Positions 33,810 to 45,258 of a stretch of DNA of 64,000 nt are shown one piece after another. The notes under the pieces were generated by a model. It did not search any database, was not told the origin of the DNA, and saw only the letters and a program-made list of their open reading frames with translations. A program made the translations under genes and the position numbers. How positions within the stretch are numbered: the first letter of the stretch is position 1; every line of letters begins with the position of its first letter. This DNA comes from Tigriopus japonicus (taxonomy: Eukaryota; Arthropoda; Copepoda; Harpacticoida; Harpacticidae), in contig JAAGOF010000109.1 in the NCBI GenBank assembly GCA_010645155.1, positions 393,116 to 457,115 of the forward strand, given 5' to 3'.

Positions 33810-34313
33810 GCGTCCTCCTCCTCCTTCTCCTCCTCCTCCTCCTCCTCCCTCTGGCTTCCTTTGCTTTGCCTGTGTCTCTCTTTCTCTCTTTCGATTTGAT
33901 TCTCTGCCGGGTCCGCCGGGTCACCCGTTGTTCAGAGCCCTCTGGTTCCACTCCTTCCTCATCCTCCTCCTCCTCCTCCTCCTCCTCCTTGCTTCTCCTC
34001 TGTGTGTCTCTGCCGCTTCACTAGTGTGCGGCTGTGCGGTGCGGTGAGATGCGTGTGTGGGAGAGCGAGAGGTGCGTGTTTGTCTCGCTATGATTCTCGG
34101 TGGCTCTGTTGTGATGAGCGAGTGGGTGAGTGTGTTCCTGGTGAGTTAGAAGAATTGAGTACGAGATCGGACTTGTGCAGCACGGCAAGAGAGTGAGAAG
34201 AAGGGACAGTGGTGAAGAGAGGAGAGAGAGAGAGACCCAGACCCTAGTGCAAAAGTAAAGCCCAAGAAAACAGGCAATCATGGAAAAACCGACTTTGGAA
34301 ACGCTAAAAGACG
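33810..34313 (+). promoter_or_regulatory. CT-rich leader-like region and candidate first exon upstream of Gs alpha
   Basis: This stretch changes abruptly from AT-rich to GC/CT-rich DNA: CTCCTCCTC runs at 33815-33850 and 33960-33990, GTGTGTGGGAGAGCGAGAGG near 34050, and a GAGA tract at 34215-34235. It ends in an ATG-initiated short frame (34279, MEKPTLETLKD) followed by a strong splice-donor match, ACG|GTAAGT at 34313/34314. A matching acceptor TTTTTCTCCAG|GAATCC lies at 34426. Joined, the frame stops after about 42 codons, so this is more likely a 5' UTR exon with an upstream reading frame than a protein gene. Its link to the Gs alpha coding region 4 kb downstream is inferred from position and strand. 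Confidence 0.4.
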
Positions 34314-34426
34314 GTAAGTTGGGTTCCAATACTAGGTCTCACAGCTCCATGGAATTGTCAGTGATAGTGAAGTGCTGGAAAAAGTGACGGAAACCATTGT
34401 GAAGTGATATTTTTCTCCAGGAATCC

Positions 34427-37400
34427 GAACCTTCATCAACTTTGGCTGCTACTTCAAAAAGGCTGGAAAAGGTAGCAGTCGCCTCAAACGCAGCTGTAGC
34501 TGCAAAACGTAACAGCATCGACCTCGGCAGCAGCACAGGCAAGAGCGCCACCAAGCTGGATTCAAGTAGGGAACATTTGAACACACCATCCCTTGAGAAC
34601 CACCTTGTGGGCGGAGATCCCACGGCAAGGGTGTAGACAAGTCTGGGGTTAAAACAAAGATCCGGTTGGAGGGCCTTTGGACCCATAGTACCGGGTGTTT
34701 CTGGTCTCAACCAGACCTTTTTATCCCGCAAAGACTTGGATTTTGAGAAGGCCAACTAGCCTTGTAGCAGTGAGGCAACAGCAGCACTAGTCAGGCCACA
34801 CATACTTACACCCACCCACCCACCCTCACCAGCGACGGACGAATGGATAGATAGCCCCACTGAGGGGAAAGAAGGCTTGACAGTGGGAAAGAGAGACTAG
34901 TGTGAGGCCATAGCTTGGTCAGAGATGCGGCAGTATGCGGAAACAGCAGTCTGCAAGTAGTATTACTAGCACCTCGTATTCTGTGTCGAGTGCCGAATCA
35001 GCCATGCAGCAGCCGCCATTTTACTGGAAAGATGATTATGAATTCATCATTATTTGCATCCTTTGGGCCTAGGCTCAGGGTCAAGGAAAGTACTTGGCTC
35101 TGGTGCCCGTGGCATTATCTGTTCACCTTGACCCGATCGCTCACTCTCGCATCAAACACAAGCAGCGTCTTGCGGACTCATCGGTCAAGAGATGGCACAC
35201 AAACGGTTTTTTTCTTTTTGGATCATGAAAAGCAGGCTGCAGGTTGTGCTTCAATTGTCGGCCTTTGAGCCTAATGTTTTCTTGTCGCTGCTCGTCATCA
35301 AGACAAATTTGCCCTTGCGAGACAATTTAAAGGCGAATCTGCTTAGAATCGGTTATTCACTGTACTTCCCCCCCACACACGCAGTAAGCTCTCTGGTGCT
35401 TGTCCTTGGAGAATAATCACATTTCAATCCCATGCCGACTATTTTTCCGTACGTACGCATATACTCGTAGTTGATTGAAGAGCACCACAGCCTCTTCAAA
35501 GGTTGCCTGCCACTCATTCGTCTCACCTGAAGAATTTCCTCTAAGCCTTAGAGCGTGGCTGGAAATTCTCTTCGATACCTTCGGTTTCCAAAGATGGAAC
35601 AACAACCAGAGGACCGCATCACCGCGGCATACTCACTCACATACTTATTTCCAGTGATACAAAGCCTGGTTATGTTGCCATTGACAACTATAGTAAACGA
35701 AGGAAGAAGAGATGCTTTACTGCTATGAACTAGTACGAATAATGGTGCGTTTTATGGTTGCACGAGAAATGGTCGGGACATGCGTTCATTAGCTTGGCAG
35801 AAAATGTTTTTTTCTCGAATTGTTGCTCCCAGGAAAGAGAAATCACCATGAATTGATTGGCTTAAAGACTTGGAATTTCGGCGTTTTGTTTTTCCATGGA
35901 CTGGCAAGTTCCACGAATGCTCTCGTCTAAAACCGATGTTCAAATTTACAATACATTGAATTCCCATAAGATATCATTGCCACGTCAGTTACTTTAAAAA
36001 TGATTAGCCAGGCATACAAAGTTTCGACCTACTTCCAGACTGATCACAAGTTGGGTTGTGTGTACTTTTGAGCAACACCTCAGTTGAAACGTGCAGTTTT
36101 CCATTACATCTTCATGAACGATTTCGCCTTGTTCGGGCGTTGTTCAGCTGCCGTATAGCAATTTTCATGTTGCTAAGGTCACTACTGGATCATGGAGATT
36201 CAAGCAAGTTTGAAGTACGTACTGTATTGGTCAGAATTTTGTTTTTCATTTCTATTATGGGCTTTGGTGAGCCCATTCCACGAATGCTGGCGTGAGGCTT
36301 CTTCTCTGGGGTCTAATAATAGAACTGCCTGATTTTTTCCGGCAGCGTTGCGAATAACTGAACATGGTGTTTCGTTGCTCCCTGAGCAGGTCCGGTTTGA
36401 ATAGTTTGGTAAAGTCCATCCATTCTAGAGCCCTACTTCTGAATGTATCCTTAATTTTAGCCGCTAATCTGAGGTCAAATTGACGCCAGGTGTGTGCCCA
36501 CATGTAAATAATGGCAAACTTTCTTGTCTGTAGCTCCTGGTTGCTAGACGAGTTTAGCTTTACCATATAGGACCGAACCTCGTTGTAACCATGTTGCACC
36601 GGTGCTGTGTGTAGTAGTTTCAAAGATTCAGTCCAAATATGCCAAACGACAAAACTCTTGTGGACGGACGGGCTACCTATCCAATTTTATCTTTTGTCCC
36701 TCTTTTGCAACGTACCTGGCCTCATCTCCGTCATTATCAATATTATTAATACTATCATCATCATCATTAATATTATACGAGACTCCATCATGGTTCTACT
36801 CTCAGTCTGCGGATGGACGTCCAAGTCGTCATTTTGTTTGGTGACTTTGAGCAACGATTGAGTCGGATTGCCCACTGCCGCTTCTGCTCCATGCATCATT
36901 GCCTTCTGGCCCATGAAACAACTTATATCGTAGTCGTCGTAATAATACTACACGGTCCTTCTGTTGACTTCTTCTTTGGAGGTTTGTTGCTGCGTCCAAA
37001 TCAGTGATGGTACTTGTCCTAGTGGCACATACTGTAGTCGAACACTCAAGATCCTAGGAGTCGTCGTACATGCTCCTAGAATTGCCCTGCTCTGCTGCCC
37101 AGATATGGAAGTCCAAACTTATGGCCACCACATAACCTGAAACTCTTGCTCCAGCTCCAGCCAACAACTGAGAGGGTGTATGTAGGAAACTGGGAGACGT
37201 ATTGACTCTGCTTCTTCTTTTTCTTCGACTTCTTCTTGTGCGACCTCCACAGCTGAATTCTGAAGGAGATCTAATAGCTATTATTCCACTTGAGAAGACA
37301 ATCATCATTATCTATTTATCATCATGCCTGGAGTTTGGGGCGAGTTTGTTCGTTCGGTGGGGATCACAATTGATTGACAAGCATCAAGGTTTATTGCACC

Positions 37401-38230
37401 CTGAGCGAATCATTTATCCTTTGTTTCGTGAGAGTGAGTCCAAAGCGGAGCTAGAATATCCTCGTATCAAAACGAGCTCGGAATTTGTCACACTTCCAAC
37501 CGAGCTAACACCTCCAAGGGGACAGTACTTGCACTAGTACTAGTAGCCATCGTTTTTCTGTGTAGTACTTGAATGGAGATGGGGGAGCTGCTTTTGTTGT
37601 GTTGTCTATGTGATGGTGGTCATATTAGTGTTGGTGATGAGGGCGCACTATAGAAATCAAGATTTGTGACTTGTTTATTTTATTGCAACTGTGGGGGATG
37701 GGCGTGCATTGGTTAAAGGATGACAGCCTCTCATTTGTGCACTCTTTTCTTTGATAAATTAAAATAAAAATCAGCCATACATACAACCAATACAATCATA
37801 CATACAACCTGTGGGGCAACACTTTTTTCCATCATGTTCGAAATGTACAACCCGCTAACATTTCTGTTGTTTGTGTCTTTCAGATTAGTTTCCGTCCATA
37901 CGAGCCACTCACCATAGTCGCATTAAAACACCTTACAAGTTCCTTGGTATTCGATTGAAGAGCGTCCATTATTCCTATGGAGAAGAGCTATGGGGCTCCA
38001 ATGAGCCTTGACCTCCAGTTTCTGGAAAACTCTTTGGACCAGGATTTCAAACTACGGCAATCCAAAACGAACATCCCGCGTAACCTAGTAGTGCCAGTGG
38101 CCTCCGTGTGCTCTTTCGTCTCAACCACCCGGGTTTATCATAGAGGTCAATTTGTTGTCGTCGGTGATTGCGTGTCATTCGGATTGATTGGCTGTGACTT
38201 GTTCTGTCCCCCACCCCCATCTCTGCCTAC
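34427..38230 (+). other. Non-coding region upstream of Gs alpha, possible 5' intron
   Basis: No supported coding exon. A pyrimidine-rich acceptor-like site (TTGTGTCTTTCAG, ending at about 37883) and another (TACTTGGATGGGCAG, about 38244) lie shortly before the Gs alpha start. The minus-strand frame 36255-36600 has protein-like composition (FAIIYMWAHTWRQF) but a non-ATG start and no recognised domain. Simple CAT/ATT repeats occur at 36750-36775. Confidence 0.4.
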
Positions 38231-38290
38231 TTGGATGGGCAGGAAGCTATGAGCTGCCCGTCCCTGATCCCTTTCTTTGCATTGGAGGCA

Positions 38291-39457
38291 ATGGGTTGCT
38301 GCGGCATCAATGAGAAAGACGGCGCTGAAGAAGCCAAGAAGCAGAAACAAACCAACAAGGAGATCGAGAGACAGATCCAGAAGGACAAACAAGTGTATCG
38401 TGCCACGCATCGACTCCTCCTCTTGGGGGCGGGAGAGTCGGGCAAATCGACACTGGTGAAGCAAATGCGCATCCTGCACGAGGACACACCTTTCTCTGAG
38501 GAGGAAAAGAAGCAGAAGATCCAAGAAATCAAGCGCAACATCAAGGACTCCATGTCCACCATACTGCAAGCCATGCCCAATATCGACCCGCCCGTGAGCG
38601 TGGGTCTGCCCGAAAACGAGGCTAAGCGGGAGTGGGTCTTGGAGCAGTTTTCAAATCTCGAAGACTTTGAGTACACAGAACAGTTTTATGATCATGTGGA
38701 AGATCTGTGGAAAGATCCAGGGGTGCAGGAGTGTTTTGAGCGCTCCAACGAGTACCAGCTCATAGACTGTGCCAAATATTTTTTGGATAAGGTGTCGACA
38801 GTGCGCAAAGAGGACTTTTCTCCTTCGGAACAAGACATTCTCCGTGCTCGTGTTTTAACCTCTGGGATCTTTGAGACCAAGTTCCGAGTGGAAAAGGTCA
38901 AGTTCCACATGTTTGATGTGGGCGGTCAGAGGGATGAGAGAAGAAAATGGATTCAGTGCTTCAATGATGTGACAGCAATCATCTTCGTAGCAGCCTCGAG
39001 CTCCTACAATATGGTCTTGCGGGAAGACAACACTCAAAATCGGTTAAGAGAAGCCTTGGACCTCTTCCGATCGATCTGGAACAATCGATGGCTGAGAACC
39101 ATATCTGTGATCTTGTTCCTCAACAAGCAAGATTTGTTAGAGGAGAAAATAAAGTCAGGAAAGTCAAAATTGGAAGACTACTTCCCCGAATTCGTTCACT
39201 ATATGATTCCGCCAGAGGCCCAACCCGAGATAGACGCGGGCGCGGATCGAGAGTTCACCAAAGCAAAATATTTCATCCGCGACAATTTCCTCCAACTCTC
39301 CCAACAGACAAGTCAAGGGGACAGTAAGCAACATAGTGGACATCATTGTTATCCTCACTTCACGTGCGCCGTGGACACGGAAAACATTCGGAGGGTATTC
39401 AATGATTGTCGAGACATCATTCAACGAGTTCACCTGAGGATGTATGAGATCCTGTAG
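38291..39457 (+). CDS. Heterotrimeric G protein alpha subunit, Gs class
   Basis: A 388-residue GTPase that would couple receptors to adenylyl cyclase at the inner face of the plasma membrane. All nucleotide-binding motifs are intact: P-loop GAGESGKST (46-54), switch [13 protein letters not shown] with the catalytic Arg187 and Thr190, switch [14 protein letters not shown] (209-220, catalytic Gln213), NKQD (278-281) and TCAVDT (358-363). Cys3 is a lipidation site as in Gs. The class is set by [21 protein letters not shown] sequence and the HLR-x-YE tail. I chose the ATG at 38291 because MGCCG is the family N-terminus; the frame is open upstream but not family-like. Unusual points: no intron in the coding region, a divergent helical domain (about 65-175), a short Ser/Gln/His-rich insert (338-351), and a C-terminus YEIL where vertebrate and fly Gs end QYELL. 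Confidence 0.95.
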   Translation: MGCCGINEKDGAEEAKKQKQTNKEIERQIQKDKQVYRATHRLLLLGAGESGKSTLVKQMRILHEDTPFSEEEKKQKIQEIKRNIKDSMSTILQAMPNIDPPVSVGLPENEAKREWVLEQFSNLEDFEYTEQFYDHVEDLWKDPGVQECFERSNEYQLIDCAKYFLDKVSTVRKEDFSPSEQDILRARVLTSGIFETKFRVEKVKFHMFDVGGQRDERRKWIQCFNDVTAIIFVAASSSYNMVLREDNTQNRLREALDLFRSIWNNRWLRTISVILFLNKQDLLEEKIKSGKSKLEDYFPEFVHYMIPPEAQPEIDAGADREFTKAKYFIRDNFLQLSQQTSQGDSKQHSGHHCYPHFTCAVDTENIRRVFNDCRDIIQRVHLRMYEIL

Positions 39458-41500
39458 TGACCAGGGAACTTAAGTCGTCGTCTTACACTATTTTCTCCTC
39501 AAAGGACCGGTGGACAGCCCTCTCACTCCCACATAAAAACACACATACAAGAAAAACAGCTATCAGCATAGTGTTACTTCTTTTACAAAAACAACAACAA
39601 CAGCAACTCCTACTACTACTATTATTATTAACATTATCATCATTTTGATTATTATGATTATTATTGCTCCTGCTGCTGCTGCTGCGGTGAAAAAACCACA
39701 ACTAAAGGAAAAAAGCATTTGCAACAACATCAATTGCAAACACACCACCAACCACAACAACCCTGGTCACACGACGCCCTCCCCTCATCTCTTTCTCCCG
39801 TCAAGTGAATCATGATTCAAATGCACAACCACTCATTGATCATCATCGACAAAAGCTCTTAAACCAACCACAATACCATTAGCATCAGTTCCAAGCAATG
39901 TAGCGGCCTGATCCGACTGCCATCCCGAGAGTCTGAGTCCAGGGAAGGTTTATTTTTCCTTCCTGACTTTTCCCCTTTCCTGTATACCCCTGGACAGAGT
40001 ATACCCATCCTATTCCCATTCCTATTCGTTCCCTCTTAAAAGAAGAACAAACCGAAAAAAAACACTCATCCCTTGTCCCATAAGAAACATTCGAATTCCC
40101 AGCACAAAATTGATGGTGTTCTTCCAATGATTGTGGAAGTGTCTTCTGTATCTCCTATGTGAGAGACCACTTAATGATTGACGATTCTGTGACCCCCGTG
40201 AAGCGAACACTTAAGGATCGTCGGTGATATCGTGTAAGCCCTAGTAATTGGCTATGCTCTTTCTCTAAACTTCCAAGTCACATCCGTTTATAACACAATA
40301 ATAGTGAGCCATCCACCTCCATCACCACCGCCATCACTCCCTTGGTCCCATTACCCTGTTCCTGATCCCTTTTTCTTTCTCTCTCTCTTTCTCTCTCTGA
40401 AGTCCTCCCAAGCGTCATCGGAGGAAAGGTAGTGTGATATATTACCTAATTCAAGTGAAGGCTGGGAAGACCCGTTGTTTTCAAGGCGAATCTTGATTCA
40501 CTTTTTATTCCAAGGCCCTAGAGTTCTTCTTCTGCCCTATCTGTCTGCCTGCCTGCCTAAGGGCATTCATTTCGAGAGAATCAACTGTGCATCGCCGGTA
40601 GTCCGCAACATTGCTTACAACATCAATGGCAACCTCATCATCCTCATTCGCAACATGAGAAGTGACGAAAACTGATCGATGATGATTTAATCAAACTCTT
40701 GTGTTTCTTTTTTCCATTTGTTTTCAATTTGAGTGAATGTGAAACTTAACTGTGTGTGCGCTCGTAGATTCCTGTGATGCTATATGAACAACCACTACGT
40801 CTGCTACAGAAACAATTACTCCATAATTCATCCACTACTAAATTGGTATGTGCAATTGAACGAGAAGCGCATCTTGACAAGTGAAGAATCAAAGGCCACC
40901 GCCACCATCACCACCGTCACAGCCGCCGCCGCCACCACCGCCACCAACACTTTCACCATCACCACTGATACCACCATCCCCTATGATCAAGAAAGAATAC
41001 GGAAAGATGTCAGAAGGAAACCCGTGCTGCTATGATTCAAAGCACCCCAATTTACCCCCTGTGAAGTGAAATATTCAGCCCCTTCTAAGTACTACTAAGT
41101 GCCATTGATTGAGTCCATCTCTTTGGTCTCGGACCCTGGCCTCCAACCAGAGGCCTGAACTTGTGAGTGAGGGTTGGGGAGACAAACAGATCAAACTAAT
41201 CTGAATATGGGAACTGCTCGGGGGTGTGAGTTGTGAGTGGTTGTCTGTCTGTGTCTCTCTTAAATGGTGATTAAAATCGCATATATGATCGAAGCTGAAG
41301 CCCCCCTTTCCCCAATAAGCATAAAACAAAACCATGTACTACCATTATTATTACTACTACTATTACTACTATTACAACTACTACAACTACTCCTACTACT
41401 ACACACACAACTACTTCGACTAAACGAAACAACAAAATGTGCAGGACAAAAAGAAAGCTTTCCGAGGTGGCGAGGTGGAAATGGATGATGTATATAACCA
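39458..41500 (+). other. Probable 3' UTR and flank of Gs alpha
   Basis: No second gene is seen. The region contains long simple-sequence tracts: CAACAACAACAG with ACTACTATTATTATTA (39585-39690), a TCTCTCTTTCTCTC tract (40375-40400), a CCACCGCCACCATCACC tract (40895-40975), and a TTATTACTACTACTATTACT tract (41340-41400). Translated frames over these are artefacts. The transcript end is not determined. Confidence 0.45.
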
Positions 41501-42756
41501 CATTCTTATTAGGAAAAAGATGTTCAGCTGTTATAAAATATAAAATAGCATGTATGAAATCAGAATATGCTGGAATTTCAACTGCCTACACCCTCTCTTA
41601 TTATCGTTGAACGTGAAGTCCTGTCAGGCAATATCAGTTCAATCCAAAAAACGATGTCTCATGTCCGTGAAAGGAAAATGTTGGTTAGTTGGGCCACAAC
41701 CTCTCTGATTGATTCTGCCCCCAAAGGTAAACTAAGAAAGCAAGAAATGAAAGTGTTAAACTCTGCATGCATTCTTACTGATTTGAAATGTCAAAAGGGA
41801 AGATAATTTTGAAAGTATTTACCGCCATAGGCCTTTTTCACATTGGGATCATTCACCCTCAAATTCACACCGAAGTTTGAAAAAAGGGGTGTGTTTATTC
41901 AAGGACTTAAAGTTTTAAGTAAAGGAAACGTGTTTTGAAATACCCTTGGCGACCCTTATTCCAATTGGAACCATTGGGTAATAATCCCAAGGTAATTTCA
42001 GGCAAATACCTGCAAATAGTATGATTTTAGGTTAAGGGCTTTCAGTTTTCCAGAGTGTTTCCTTTGACGTGTCATTCTGTGCGAACTAAATTGGCATTCA
42101 AACGGGGGTCCAAGAACAGCTAATTGCCGATCCAACCTACAAGCGACTTTAAACCAAAGTTTCTGTCGTTTCAAGCAGTGAAAAGTTTAGCGTTGTTTGC
42201 AAACGAGTGGCAACCTAGCTGATATATTTGCCAGGTAAATGTCGATTTTTGGACAAAGTCAGACACTAAAAATAAGATGAAAGAATGAGGGAGGCTTACT
42301 TAAGTTTGAGACAATTATTTTTCTGAATCAAAAGAAAACTTAAGGGCGGCAGTTCGATGTGTAATAATACAAACATGAGAAGTCTTTGCACTCTTTTTTA
42401 TCCTTAATTTTTTGTGTGTTTTAGCAAAGCAAAATTGTCATTTACCCTATTGTTAAGGAGAGTGTTTCTTCATTATAGTAAATTAAAAGAAGTACCGAAC
42501 ATCAGGATGAGTTGTAAGAGTAGATCACCTCAAAAAGTTCTCACAACTTTTTGTCAAGAACAACACAACCACTTTTATTTGTTTTACTTGAACATTAACT
42601 TTAAACCTGTCACTCACTTAGCTATAATAGATAGTTTGTATATGAAGTTAGTTTGATGACAATTAACTATAAATGTCTAAAGAGCGGTTTAAAAAATATT
42701 CTTATTTGGTTTTAAACTAACAAAACTTTCACATAAATAAAGTGATACTCTGGACG
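41501..42756. other. Intergenic, no gene recognised
   Basis: Only short frames (for example 41567-41806) without recognisable domains. Confidence 0.4.
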
Positions 42757-42758
42757 TA

Positions 42759-43794
42759 CAGTCGAATCTCGTTTTAGGCAACTTTTTTGTCAGCGGCAAA
42801 ATGTTGCTTTTATCGAGATTTTTCGTATATTGAGACTCAAGAAAATTGGCTCATGAAACGATAAAAAAATACTGGAAACTACTAGAGGAGTTTACATCAC
42901 CTTAATATAACCTTATAAGCTTACTTTTACTACAAAAAAATTTCACAATGCTTTTTGGAAAATTAGCTTTTAAAAATAGTCATTAAAACAAACAAGTGCA
43001 AGCATTTATATCTCCAATACAAAGCTTAAGAACTTGTTTCAATCTCAGTTTGACAGAAGAAATGAAAGAAAAAAGTACAATTTTGACATCATGATTGGAC
43101 ACACAACATTTTAAAAGATTGAGCCTTCTTCACTTTCATACTGATGAAGTTTTTTTGCTATTTTTTGGATTATTTCAACTGCAAATCTTCTATTCTCAGT
43201 TTGACCATAAATAACCTCAAATTTCAGGGGCTTTCTTGGGTTGCTTATTTTCCACTAAGTTTTTTTTGCTTTGGTAGACACAGAAATTTGTTTCACTCTC
43301 AAAGTATTGCACATTTGTTGGTATAACTAATTTATGCTTACATCATTTTGTATAAATGTCGATAAATAATATTTTTAAACTTAATGTCTCTAAAAAAGTT
43401 CTTGTTGAGTGGCATTTTGGACAATTTTTAGTGATTTTAGGGTTCAAAATGTAGTTTTTCGTTCTTTTGACTCGAACTTGAAAAGTGCAAGTTTTTGTCA
43501 AAAAAGTGCAAGGCGAGAGAGCCCAAAAAAGTGCGCAAAGGGGAACCCAAAAAGGGCAAAATATGGAAGGACTGCATCAATCCTTTTGGAAATGCTTTTT
43601 TTTTTGTCGTTTTGTGCTGTGACCAATTAAAGCAAGAGAAGTATACCAAAACTTTGAGAATGGTTCTTATTTCAAGATTGTGGAAAAATGGAAAATTTCT
43701 TAAATCAAGACTTCTTATGTAGTAAAATTTTGGTCAGGGCGGAAAAGTTTCTTATTTGGCGAAAACTGAGATTGCTTATATCGAGATTCGATTG
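42759..43794. mobile_element. Non-autonomous Tc1/mariner-pogo-like element
   Basis: The ends CAGTCGAATCTCG and (inward) CAATCGAATCTCG are inverted repeats flanked by TA on both sides (42757-42758 and 43795-43796). The terminal CAGTCGAA.CTCG is characteristic of pogo/Tigger-type ends as I know them. The 1036-bp interior has short frames only and no DDE transposase. Confidence 0.85.
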
Positions 43795-43796
43795 TA

Positions 43797-44344
43797 CTCA
43801 TTTGCCTGGCAGATGAATGGTGGTTTGGTTCAAATTGGTGCCAAATGTCGAGATTAGCAAAAAGTATGTATGATTTGGATTTTTAGTCAAGGCGTAAGTA
43901 ACATCCTAGAGTTTAAAAAGTAGTCTCCTTACAATGGAATTTGGTCAGTTTCACTAAACACTGACGAATAACGATTTTCAGTGTAGGATTTTGCCACATT
44001 CGGAGTATCTTTTTGGTTTGATCAAGATGGCTTGACCAATTTTGTGGGGAACAAAGTTAAATATTCTGTTAGGAAAACGTTTTGCATAAACAGGTTTCTG
44101 AAAATTTCTGAAGATGTATCAGGTCAGCTGTTGAAGGCAATGAGAGGGATTATTTGTTACATACCAAGGAAAAGCAACAAAACCCCAGATAAAAAATCTG
44201 CTATTATCATCAGTGTACTCGCTATTCTACGTTTCCTATGTTTAACGCTTTACTCAAGGACACAAAATGCGATGGCATTGTATTCTTCTCCTAACCTCAC
44301 TTGAGTATGAATAATGTTTCTGTATTTTTATTGTTTTTGTTCTT
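43797..44344. other. Intergenic, no gene recognised
   Basis: The frame 44032-44304 shows no recognisable domain. Confidence 0.35.
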
Positions 44345-44391
44345 GGGTGGGTTGCGGATTTTTATTGACGCTACAAGGGATGGGGTTCCCC
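44345..44391 (-). mobile_element. Non-LTR retrotransposon 3' tip (family A, copy 4)
   Basis: On the minus strand this reads GGGAACCCCATCCCTTGTAG + CGTCAATAAAAATCCGCAAC + CCACCC, matching the 3' terminus of copy 3 at 18001-18046. It is only the extreme 3' end, an extreme case of 5' truncation or erosion. Confidence 0.8.
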
Positions 44392-44499
44392 GTTTGATTT
44401 TGTCTTTTTCAGCTTTTTGTTTGATTTTGCCGCTATTTTGGCAGGAAAAATGTTCGGAAGGCACTTGTTGATGAGTGTGAAAGTTAGATAAAACGAAGA

Positions 44500-44826
44500 T
44501 TTAAACCTGGTAATAATTGCAACACTTCTTTTCTCATTTGCACAACTTGAAGTTGGAATAACAATTCTTGAAACTCTTTTGAAAAAATTCTGTTTCATCG
44601 TTATTATGTAAAATTTCGATACTGAAGATGAAGGGAACTCAAAAGTTCGGCAGAACTTTTGAATCACGAATGCCCGACTTTGAATAAAAAGATGGAGACT
44701 AGACCTGTTCCTAAAAACCAAACCTAAAAACAAATAATTTGTTTATTTGAGGTTAAAAAAAAATTAATCTGTTAATTTTGGGCAAAACTTGCGGTTTCGG
44801 TTAAGAGCCTTTTTGGTTCATCACTA
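44500..44826. repeat. Dispersed repeat ending in CATCACTA (copy of 22720-22955)
   Basis: It shares GAATGCCCGACTTTGAATAA and neighbouring sequence with 22720-22955, and its end (GGTTTCGGTTAAGAGCC..TTCATCACTA) with 25110-25160. CATCACTA is the inverted form of the TAGTGATG end seen in the local hAT MITEs. The left end was not located. Confidence 0.6.
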
Positions 44827-45223
44827 GCACTCGTGCATCCTTCTTGACCCTATCCAAGGTGGGGTTTTAGAAATATGTCTCTAAACTAAAAAGGGCTCTC
44901 TCCACACGAAAATCTTTCTGAAAAAGTAAGTAATCAAATGTGAGCAAGTTTTGAGCACAATGTGTATTTCAAACTTCTTGCAGCTTCTCCCCAGAGCTAT
45001 TTAAATTAGCAAAAGGATACTCATCACGAACTCTTCACATTTTCGATTATTCAGGAGCTTACGCCTGACTTTGAAAGCTTGACAGATTCTTTAGCCTGTC
45101 CTTCATTCGCTAAAGGGCATGTTCATCCCAGTTCAAACCAATTCCACTCCTTTATCTGCCACCAACCAAAGAGTGACAATTATACAATATAAACATGATA
45201 TGTGACGTTGGTTGACTTTATGC

Positions 45224-45229
45224 TTTAAT
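45224..45229 (-). terminator. Candidate polyadenylation signal ATTAAA
   Basis: On the minus strand ATTAAA lies about 30 bases past the stop codon of the peptide precursor gene. It is a common variant of the AATAAA signal. The position would imply a very short 3' UTR; no other evidence. Confidence 0.3.
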
Positions 45230-45258
45230 TTCGGGGCTAGAAATATTCAGCTCAGAGG

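Noticed and set aside
34339..34755. 138-codon minus-strand frame and a 64-codon plus-strand frame (34442-34636)
   Set aside because: They overlap in opposite directions, lack ATG starts or domains, and lie in CT/AG-rich leader-like DNA. The plus frame does not match the phase of the upstream donor.
36255..36623. 122-codon minus-strand frame with FAIIYMWAHTWRQF
   Set aside because: Non-ATG start, no recognised domain, no splice context. Composition alone is not enough to call a gene.
38231..38290. 20-codon N-terminal extension of Gs alpha
   Set aside because: It begins at TTG and reads [11 protein letters not shown]..., unlike any Gs N-terminus; MGCCG at 38291 fits the family's lipidated start.
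39563..41501. Ile/Val/Ser/Asn- or Pro-rich frames after the Gs alpha stop
   Set aside because: They are translations of trinucleotide microsatellites in the probable 3' UTR and flank.
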